In this document: positions 28,874 to 34,952 of the stretch, piece by piece | Layout of the letters: the number at the start of each line of letters is the position of its first letter | Position numbering within the stretch: position 1 is the first letter of the stretch | DNA from: a virus | Virus record (IMG/VR): IMGVR_UViG_3300010970_000061 | Span: 1-34,952 of that record | DNA length: 34,952 nucleotides | Direction: 5' to 3' (one strand) | Notes under the pieces: generated by a model | Databases searched by the model: none | The model's input: the letters and a program-made list of their open reading frames with translations, nothing else | Told to the model about the DNA's origin: nothing | Program-made: the position numbers and the translations under genes

Positions 28874-30414
28874 AATTTAGCGTAGTCCACCATTTTGTAG
28901 CCATCAGCACGGTTAATAATTGCTTCAGGTACAACTTGTTCAACTTCTTGAGCCATAACACCAATATGCTTGCCATAGCCAGCTTCAGCTTTAAATTCAG
29001 GCTTGTATTCGTATTCATAAACAGGCAAGCCGTTAGGTAACCAGCCAATTGCCTTAATGTTTTCTTTAGTACGAATGTCAGAAAGAATAGCTGCCGCGCC
29101 CAAAGTACCGCCCAAGCCCATTAAGCCTTGATTTGCACTAGCTTGCGCTGCTTGTTGTGCGTTGTAACCAGCCATGTTGTATTGGCCTTGCGCTTGTGCT
29201 GCGCTTAAATAGTCAGCACCAGTAGTTGTGGCTTGGTTAGCTGGGTTAACAAATTGTGCGCCTGTAACCTGTGAGCCTGAACGCACCGCATTAAGGGTAT
29301 TAAGCGGTTCATTACGCATATAGGACAATTCACCAAAGCCTTGTTGCCGCGCTTGGTTAGCCAAGTTAGCATTTTGCATTTGGTTAGCAAACTGTTGCTG
29401 TGCAATAGCATTGTTAGCTTGTTGCTGGGCTTGTTGGTTGCTATACATTTGTTGCAATGCAGGGTTATTAGCTGCTTGTGCAGCCAATTGGTTCTGATAT
29501 TGCTGTTGCATAGCTTGGTTATTAAAGCCTTGACCAGCCAACAAATTAGTGTAGTTCTGTTGTGCAGCTTGGTTAGAAAGGCCTGTATTAGCCAATTGGT
29601 TTTGATTCTGCTGGGTAAGGGCTTGGTTAGTAAACTGGCCACCCTGCAATGATTGGTTAAACAAGTTTTGGCCAATGCCTTGTGCTTGCAATTGTGCTTG
29701 GGTTAACAAGTCATTCTGTTGCATTCCAAGTGAAGCTTTGGCGCGGTTATAGGCTTCAGTTCCAGCAGCTAAACCTTGATTTGCTAACTTAGCATCCAAA
29801 GTTTTTTGCTGTACATCCATTTGTGGCTGCAAGCGTTGCATCATTAGCTGGCTTGCTCTATCCCAGCCTGCCATGCCTTGATTTTCTAAACCAGTTTGTA
29901 ACTGTGGGCCAGCACCCATACCTTGTGCTTGTTGCGCGCCCTGTACACCGTACATTTCAGGGCCTTGACCTATTGTTTGTAAATTAGCTTGGCCGCTAAG
30001 TTGTTGCAAATTTGGCTTGCCAGCAGAACTTTGCAATGCAGGTAAGCTTGATGTACTAAACGGGTTAGCCATCATTCCTTGTACATAATTTAAACCAGTT
30101 GACTGTAACTGCCCCAAGCCTTTGCTTGTAGCAATATCCATGTTGTACAGTTCTTGCTGGTCAGGGCTTAAAGACTGTGTAGCAGTCCAAGTAGGGTTGC
30201 CGTATGGGTCTGCGCCTGTAATAGCGTAGTTTAAGTTGCCATAAGGCGTAACTTGATTAACGCGGTTTGCAGCCGTAGCTTGCCGTGCAGCATCTAAGTT
30301 ACCTGAAGCAGTAGCTTGCGCTGCCGCTGTGTAATTTGGTGCTGCTGGTGCGCTAGGGGGCGAACCAAATATTGCGTTTGTAATTGGACTAAGTAAACCG
30401 CCACCGCCACCCAT
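28870..30414 (-). CDS. Gln/Asn-rich virion protein with C-terminal S74 chaperone domain
   Basis: 514 residues. After a Gly-rich start, residues 30-110 contain YTAAAQATASGNLDAARQAT, then comes a long Gln/Asn/Ala-rich repetitive coil (about 120-430; repeats of the form NQAxQQxYxNxL). The last 72 residues (443-514) are a Peptidase_S74/intramolecular chaperone domain: SDIRTKENI with Ser445-Asp446, the self-cleavage position, then GVMAQEVEQVVPEAI and DGYKMVDYAKL. Such domains usually assist trimerisation of tail spikes; here it sits on a coil protein between the GNAT gene and the ejection genes. Confidence 0.7.
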   Translation of the reverse strand: MGGGGGLLSPITNAIFGSPPSAPAAPNYTAAAQATASGNLDAARQATAANRVNQVTPYGNLNYAITGADPYGNPTWTATQSLSPDQQELYNMDIATSKGLGQLQSTGLNYVQGMMANPFSTSSLPALQSSAGKPNLQQLSGQANLQTIGQGPEMYGVQGAQQAQGMGAGPQLQTGLENQGMAGWDRASQLMMQRLQPQMDVQQKTLDAKLANQGLAAGTEAYNRAKASLGMQQNDLLTQAQLQAQGIGQNLFNQSLQGGQFTNQALTQQNQNQLANTGLSNQAAQQNYTNLLAGQGFNNQAMQQQYQNQLAAQAANNPALQQMYSNQQAQQQANNAIAQQQFANQMQNANLANQARQQGFGELSYMRNEPLNTLNAVRSGSQVTGAQFVNPANQATTTGADYLSAAQAQGQYNMAGYNAQQAAQASANQGLMGLGGTLGAAAILSDIRTKENIKAIGWLPNGLPVYEYEYKPEFKAEAGYGKHIGVMAQEVEQVVPEAIINRADGYKMVDYAKL

Positions 30415-30415
30415 A

Positions 30416-30847
30416 TCATGCTCCTTTTATCGGGGCGTTTATGTCGAGCCATCGACAATTTTCACGCCTCATTGCTAATATAACTAAATCCCCATCTATA
30501 TGGGCATCTTCGATATACGCCTTATCAATAAAGCCTAAGTGTCGGTTTAACCTTAATGCTTCTTCATTCGTTGAAGATACTGTCGCTAGTATAACCTTAA
30601 CACCTAGTTTATTAAAGGGGTAATCAAAACACGCCCACAATAAATCTTTGCTAATCCAGTTGGGTACTAATGCGCCATTGTGCATACAGCAGCTTTTGTC
30701 TTGAAAGTTGGTATATGCCACTACTGCGCCAATTTCCCCATCTATTTCTTGCCCAATACACATGGTATTGTCATCAAACTTTACGCCTAAAATGTTGCCG
30801 AGCCACGCCCTTAAATGCGGTTGGTTTTCTGTTGTAACCCTACGCAT
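30416..30847 (-). CDS. GNAT-fold N-acetyltransferase
   Basis: I choose the ATG at 30847 (143 residues), overlapping the previous stop as TAATG; an upstream start at 30892 lies inside the tail stabilisation gene. GNAT features: GAVVAYTNFQDKS in the beta-sheet, VKVILATVSSTNEEALRLNR then HLGFI (the acetyl-CoA region with the typical N-x-x-A...GF pattern). Substrate unknown. GNAT proteins at this place in podophage tail gene clusters recur and may act on virion or host proteins. Confidence 0.7.
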   Translation of the reverse strand: MRRVTTENQPHLRAWLGNILGVKFDDNTMCIGQEIDGEIGAVVAYTNFQDKSCCMHNGALVPNWISKDLLWACFDYPFNKLGVKVILATVSSTNEEALRLNRHLGFIDKAYIEDAHIDGDLVILAMRRENCRWLDINAPIKGA

Positions 30848-32847
30848 TACAGTACGCCACCCCTTTCCATAACATAATCGGTTGATGCCCAATGCAACTC
30901 AATATTTCTGCTGGCCACATTTAAGTTAATTGAACCAGCAAAACCTAAACCAGTAACACCTTGCCAGATTTTAGTAGTAATTAAGCCGCCTGACCAGTTT
31001 GCAGCATCCCAGCGTGAAGCATCCCATACGCCATCTGTTAGGGTACTTGGGTTAAATTGCACCTGCCCAAGCTGGCTTTGTGTGTCAAAGTCAACAGAAA
31101 GGCCGCAAACTACGCTAGGTACACCACCTGTAGATTGCAAAATAGGGCGAACCATCATAAAACGCTTTAACTGACCGGGACTATCAAAGTAACTGTAAGC
31201 CTGTTGTGCTGTAGCTTCTATGTTTGCGCCATTGTCTGCAAGGCTTGTGTAGAAAGTGCCTACTACGCCATCACCGCCAAAGTGCATATCTGCATCGCCT
31301 GAAACTTCCCAACAATAAGCTTGAATGCCAGTAAAACGCGCCCAAGACTTAGTAATAGTGTGCATTACATACTGTTCCATGCCCGTACTGGTAGGAATAG
31401 ACAAAATAAGCATATTTTCACCAGCAAAATAGTTAATTTGCCAGCCATTTAATGCGTAATACAGGGTTGCAGCTTGGCTTACTGCAAAGTAAATTTTGTC
31501 TGTAAGGTTTACACGGGGGTCTAAACGGCTAGATTGCAGCGCAGAAGCTAATGGCACTAAACCATCTTGCGTTAATAGCAATAAATCACCTGACCATTTG
31601 AAAAAGCATCTACGGCTAAAGGTTTGGCCCAATTGCCATACACCTTTTAATGCCCAAGTATCTACAGAATCAGGGTCAGTACCGTTATAAACAATAACTT
31701 CACCCATGCTAGTAACAAATACTGCGTAATCATCAGCACCTTGACCTGCATCCAGTGTCCAAGTACCCATTGCTTGCAAATAACCAGCATTACGGGCAAT
31801 TCCACCAAAATATAGGGGTGAAGCTGCACCGCCAATAGAATCTACAGGCAAATACCAGCAGTCTAAAGTGTCTTTTTGCGTGAAATACAGGCGGTTTTTA
31901 AACAGGTTTACATTAATAAATGTGTTGCTGTTAACGCCAGTAATACCAACCGTTGTGTAAGAACCTACTACAGTAGCATTTGTAGCTGGGGTAGAAGCCA
32001 TTGCATAGGTAAATGTGTTGCTGCCTGTAGCTTCAATAACATAAGTACCGTTATATTCTGCTGGGCTAGCACCTGTAACAGTTACGCGGTTACCATCAAC
32101 CAAACCGTGTGCAGCAGCAGTAGTTACTGTAGCTACCGCGCCCACATGGGTAATTGTGCTAATTGTTTGTGAAGTAGTGGTAGTTGCTATGTAAAACCAT
32201 GCGCTGCCATCGTAAATCATTACTGGGTCAACACCGTTACAAGCAACCATATAGTGGCCGCCAGTGTTAGTCATGTTGACGTGTTGTATTTGGTCGCTTT
32301 GAATGCCAGTAAATACAGGTACGGCAGGGTTTACTTTAGCTTCATAAATGGTATCGCCTGCAACAGCAAATAGCTTGTAAGTGCCTATTTCTGTGTAATT
32401 CATTAGCGTATTAATAGGCGTATCAATACCTATTTCATAATCGCCTACAACAGTAGCGTTACTAGCTGGCACTGCTGACATTAAATAAGTAAATGAAGTG
32501 CTGTTAACTACTGTAATGGTGTAAACACCGTTGTAATCAGAAGGTGTACAGCCTGCAATAGCTACTTGGTCGCCAGTTGCAAGGCCATGCGCTGAAGCGG
32601 TTGTTAGCGTTGCTACAGCATCTACATGGGTAATGGTGCTAATGGTTACGGCTGCATCAGGGCTTGTTAACAAGCTTACTTGTGTCCAGCCTTTACGCAT
32701 AGTTACATCAGTAGGGGTAGGAAACCAATTAACAAGCTGAACCGCATCTAAAGGGTTCATTGCCGCTTGGGAATCCCTAGCATTCCAGCCACCAATAGGG
32801 GCAGGTACGGAAGTTGTATTAGCTGAAAACTTTTTAGCTACAGCCAT
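30847..32847 (-). CDS. P22 gp10-like tail stabilisation protein with two Ig-like inserts
   Basis: 666 residues. The N-terminus (PIGGWNARDSQAAMNPLDAV then QLVNWFPTPTDVTMRKGW) is diagnostic of the phage stabilisation protein family (P22 gp10), which closes the tail hub. Two copies of a TISTITHVxAVATxTTAxAHGL ... YNGxYxI ... TNATVVGxY module of about 72 residues (near 66-138 and 227-300) interrupt it, looking like a duplicated beta-sandwich insert. The rest is strand-rich. Confidence 0.8.
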   Translation of the reverse strand: MAVAKKFSANTTSVPAPIGGWNARDSQAAMNPLDAVQLVNWFPTPTDVTMRKGWTQVSLLTSPDAAVTISTITHVDAVATLTTASAHGLATGDQVAIAGCTPSDYNGVYTITVVNSTSFTYLMSAVPASNATVVGDYEIGIDTPINTLMNYTEIGTYKLFAVAGDTIYEAKVNPAVPVFTGIQSDQIQHVNMTNTGGHYMVACNGVDPVMIYDGSAWFYIATTTTSQTISTITHVGAVATVTTAAAHGLVDGNRVTVTGASPAEYNGTYVIEATGSNTFTYAMASTPATNATVVGSYTTVGITGVNSNTFINVNLFKNRLYFTQKDTLDCWYLPVDSIGGAASPLYFGGIARNAGYLQAMGTWTLDAGQGADDYAVFVTSMGEVIVYNGTDPDSVDTWALKGVWQLGQTFSRRCFFKWSGDLLLLTQDGLVPLASALQSSRLDPRVNLTDKIYFAVSQAATLYYALNGWQINYFAGENMLILSIPTSTGMEQYVMHTITKSWARFTGIQAYCWEVSGDADMHFGGDGVVGTFYTSLADNGANIEATAQQAYSYFDSPGQLKRFMMVRPILQSTGGVPSVVCGLSVDFDTQSQLGQVQFNPSTLTDGVWDASRWDAANWSGGLITTKIWQGVTGLGFAGSINLNVASRNIELHWASTDYVMERGGVL

Positions 32848-32849
32848 GA

Positions 32850-33752
32850 TTAACTACCGTAGCCAGTATCAGGAATATTAGCCCAGCCAATAAGCACGGC
32901 ACTTGGTTGTGGTGCAAATGAAAGGGTTGCAGAACCTTTGTCGTTAGCTTTAGCTACATTTAAGTAGCGTTGGTAGTCTTGTTGCAAAGAAGTAGTGTCA
33001 AAACTCTTAATTTGGAAGTATTTAAGCTTAGTTAATATGGCTACTACTGAATCATCCAATACTGTTGTATCTGAATCGGCAGTAAAGCTGTTTTTAACTT
33101 CACCTGTTGCACTGCGTACAAAGCCTTTAGAACGGTATTCAAAGCCTAAGTATTCTTGGGTGTTATATGGTGGCCAAATTTGAAATTCGTTACCCAAAAT
33201 ACGCCAACGGACACGCGGCCCAGTTGAAATATAGCCAGACTTTAACCACTGCCATTGTTGTGCATCTACAGGCCCTAACATTTGCCAATGCTTGGTTTTG
33301 TCCCAATGTGTATTGTCTGTAATGGTTTCGTAATCAGGCGGTAGTGGGTATTTAGTTCTACTAAAAGTAACCGTTCCACCAATACTTGTAGCAGAAGCTA
33401 GTTGTGTGGTGGTAACGGTTGACCCTGTAACGCTTGAAACATAAGTATCTTGTGGAATACTTGTACCTACAATGGAATAGTTATTATCTAAACCTGTTGT
33501 ATCTGCCACATTTAGCAGGTCATAGGTGTTGTTAATAGTATCGCAAGTAGTAGTAACTGCTGTGGTGTAGAAACGGTACTCTAATTCCAATGCTTGCCAA
33601 TCATGCTCTTTTACAAGGTCGTAACCAGCACGGTTCATCAGCGCAAGAATCTGTTGCACATCTTGGCTAGTGTTACCAACAACATAAGTTGGTACGGCAA
33701 GGTTTAGTTCAGAAGTTACCTGCTGAACCAATTGGAGTAGGGTGGATGACAT
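32850..33752 (-). CDS. P22 gp4-like head-tail adaptor
   Basis: 300 residues. N-terminal helical part (LLQLVQQVTSELNLAVPTYV, DVQQILALMNRAGYDLVKEH, DWQALE) and a middle with YPLPPDYETITDNTHWDKTK are the features of the head-completion/adaptor family that joins portal and tail. A 60-residue Thr/Ser-rich insert (near 65-130) resembles the beta inserts of the next gene. Located between the 216-residue protein and the gp10-like gene, as expected. Confidence 0.75.
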   Translation of the reverse strand: MSSTLLQLVQQVTSELNLAVPTYVVGNTSQDVQQILALMNRAGYDLVKEHDWQALELEYRFYTTAVTTTCDTINNTYDLLNVADTTGLDNNYSIVGTSIPQDTYVSSVTGSTVTTTQLASATSIGGTVTFSRTKYPLPPDYETITDNTHWDKTKHWQMLGPVDAQQWQWLKSGYISTGPRVRWRILGNEFQIWPPYNTQEYLGFEYRSKGFVRSATGEVKNSFTADSDTTVLDDSVVAILTKLKYFQIKSFDTTSLQQDYQRYLNVAKANDKGSATLSFAPQPSAVLIGWANIPDTGYGS

Positions 33753-33753
33753 T

Positions 33754-34404
33754 TTAGGCTTCCTCTGTGGCTACCGTTTTCTGTTTACGGGGTTTCTTTT
33801 CACCTACAGCAGCAAGTATAGCGGCCATTTGTTCTTGCATTGCGGCCAGCTTCGCATCTGTTTCTGCCTTCATTTTAGCAGTTTCTAACTCTTTATTGGC
33901 AAGTTCTTCTTTCAAAGCGTTAATTTCTTGTTCGCGTTTGTCAGTTTCTGCTGCTGTAGTAGCTAGGTTTAAGAATGCTTTAGCTTTGTCGCGGAATGCG
34001 TAAGGGGACATACCAGCCGCCATACCCATGCGTTGTAATTGGCCATCTGAAGCACCTGCAACAGATTCTACGGTTTTAAACTTTAATGCGCGTAGTTCTT
34101 CTGCTTGGCTTTTGCTTACTAAAGGCCATTCTGATAAGGGCGTACCAACTACTTCTTGATCATCTGCGCCTACACGGTTTTGGTATTGCGCCCAGTGAAT
34201 AGGAAAACGCACTTTATGGTTATTTAACGCATAAGTGTCAATTTCGGTTAGGGTATCGCCAGCTACGCAAATGTGTACAAAGTCAAATTCTTTGTAAATA
34301 TCACGGCCAGCATCTAATGATTCTTGTTCTTGTTTAACTGCGCGCTTGTAAAAGCGTACTTGTAAGCGTGAATCCGCGCCTTGTTCGTCTGAAGGTAATG
34401 CCAT
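33754..34404 (-). CDS. Virion-associated protein with C-terminal coiled coil
   Basis: 216 residues. Residues 1-130 form a conserved globular part (DEQGADSRLQVRFYKRAVKQ, FPIHWAQYQNR, GTPLSEWPLVS, LRALKFKTVESVAGASDGQL, GMSPYAFRDKAKAFL) that I recognise from many podo- and siphophage head gene clusters without knowing its function; the GTPLSEWP and TVE..A segments are the constant ones. Residues 145-205 form a Lys/Glu/Ala coiled coil. AGGAG precedes the ATG. The first codons are repeated at window bases 1-20. Confidence 0.7.
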   Translation of the reverse strand: MALPSDEQGADSRLQVRFYKRAVKQEQESLDAGRDIYKEFDFVHICVAGDTLTEIDTYALNNHKVRFPIHWAQYQNRVGADDQEVVGTPLSEWPLVSKSQAEELRALKFKTVESVAGASDGQLQRMGMAAGMSPYAFRDKAKAFLNLATTAAETDKREQEINALKEELANKELETAKMKAETDAKLAAMQEQMAAILAAVGEKKPRKQKTVATEEA

Positions 34405-34439
34405 TTTTAAATCTCCTAAGTGGTTAGGGTTAATTAAAA
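34385..34439. repeat. 55-bp exact repeat, right copy
   Basis: Identical to bases 1-55. From 34440 on, the sequence runs parallel to 56 onward with about 80% identity where alignable. Confidence 0.9.
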
Positions 34440-34471
34440 TTAAAAAAGGGGCTACCAGTTAAGGTAACCCC
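34431..34471 (-). terminator. Terminator, variant B
   Basis: 9-bp stem on the minus strand (34448-34456 with 34463-34471, one G-T pair, 6-nt loop) followed by TTTTTTAATTTT. Equivalent to 51-86 but the inner stem differs (ACC/GGT here, GGC/GCT there), so pairing is kept while bases change. Confidence 0.75.
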
Positions 34472-34493
34472 CTGTTTTTACTACATTTTGCTA

Positions 34494-34790
34494 TTAAACA
34501 CTAGCCTTGCTAAACCAGCCATAATCGCCTGAAGCCATTGTAGTTGCAGGTGCAAGGTATGTACCAGCAGAAGCAGTAGCTACAAAAGTAGAAGCGTTAA
34601 TGGAGCAAGTTGCTGTTGAAGCTGTAATAGCCTCGCCAGCTTTAGCGAACACATAACGGAAGCCGTCTGAACCAAATGTTTCTAGTCCGAGTGGCCCGAT
34701 TGTTGGGATCGCAGTACCAGCAGAGTTCAAGTTAACTTCAGCTAAGTTAACCAAATCAATACCAGCGATAGGGAGCAATGAATATGCCAT
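34494..34790 (-). CDS. Putative capsid decoration/cement protein (variant B)
   Basis: 98 residues, homologous to the protein at 109-402 (69 identical positions counted by eye). Most changes lie at residues 15-20 and 70-85, i.e. probable surface loops, with one inserted residue. AAGGAAAATTATC upstream of the ATG is the same as in variant A. Either the allele of a co-occurring strain or a genomic duplicate. Confidence 0.65.
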   Translation of the reverse strand: MAYSLLPIAGIDLVNLAEVNLNSAGTAIPTIGPLGLETFGSDGFRYVFAKAGEAITASTATCSINASTFVATASAGTYLAPATTMASGDYGWFSKASV

Positions 34791-34835
34791 GATAATTTTC
34801 CTTTTCTATTCGGTTTAAGTTATGTTAGTGGGTAC

Positions 34836-34952
34836 TTAAGCTGTACCTGTTAACACACCTTGTAGGAATGAGTTGGAGCAAGTTAAATTGCCAGCCCAGC
34901 CATACAATTTTACGATCGCATCTTGGTTAATAGATTGACGCTCGCCACCGAT
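34836..34952 (-). CDS. Partial major capsid protein, C-terminal 38 residues (variant B)
   Basis: The frame from the window edge to the stop at 34836 gives 38 residues identical to the last 38 of the major capsid protein, though 22 of 117 bases differ, all synonymously. The gene continues past the window. Confirms that 34440-34952 is a diverged copy of 56-547. Confidence 0.8.
   Translation of the reverse strand: MGGERQSINQDAIVKLYGWAGNLTCSNSFLQGVLTGTA

Noticed and set aside
30848-30892. Upstream start of the GNAT gene at 30892
   Set aside because: It would read 45 bases of the tail stabilisation gene out of frame; the TAATG overlap at 30847 is the normal arrangement in this window.

Overview
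The window reads as a nearly complete, AT-rich (roughly 43% G+C by eye) genome of a tailed dsDNA phage with a podovirus/P22-like virion plan: large portal with a Q/K/M-rich C-terminus, gp4-like adaptor, gp10-like tail stabilisation protein, a cluster of ejection-type proteins, and a GH19 endolysin. No host gene, tRNA, integrase, transposase or CRISPR array is visible. A Gram-negative host is implied by the GH19/spanin-type lysis genes; promoter boxes are ordinary sigma70. A freshwater betaproteobacterial host is only a guess from style and composition.

Layout. Positions 109-5023 (minus strand): decoration protein, major capsid, scaffold, a zinc-finger-like protein, a TPR-glycosyltransferase-like protein without a normal start codon, and small proteins. 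5070-13006 (minus): two 662-residue fibre-like proteins, portal, large and small terminase. 13009-18720 (minus): a TET/JBP-type 2-oxoglutarate dioxygenase next to a ParB-domain protein, a PKHD-type dioxygenase, RusA resolvase, Ref-like HNH nuclease, and a chain of very small overlapping genes, several shorter than 60 codons. 18721-19522: control region with a terminator, a 73-residue YdaS/Cro-like repressor and divergent promoters. 19523-22702 (plus): SSB-like protein, a 42-residue lipoprotein, RecB-like exonuclease, a second PD-(D/E)XK nuclease and small membrane proteins, interrupted by two structured noncoding stretches. 22683-34404 (minus): lysis cassette (endolysin, holin-like and spanin-like proteins), ejection proteins, a GNAT acetyltransferase, tail stabilisation protein, adaptor, and a 216-residue virion-associated protein.

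The ends overlap. Bases 1-55 equal 34385-34439 exactly; beyond that the two ends run in parallel but diverge (decoration proteins about 70% identical; the last 38 capsid residues identical despite 22 differences in 117 bases). The simplest reading is a circularly closing map of about 34.4 kb whose right end continues into a second strain variant; a real tandem duplication is the alternative.

Three promoters (leftward at 18756-18785, rightward at 19443-19471 and 21469-21497) share a TTGCAT -35 box, an inverted-repeat operator GTTAAG-N4-CTTAAC (one variant), and a short hairpin with covarying stem starting about 6 nt after the -10 box, at the expected mRNA 5' end. With the repressor gene between them they look like one compact regulon. 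No DNA polymerase, primase or helicase is recognisable, so replication probably relies on the host. The sequence is strikingly poor in GATC (5 sites counted by eye, two of them in the 513-base divergent right end).
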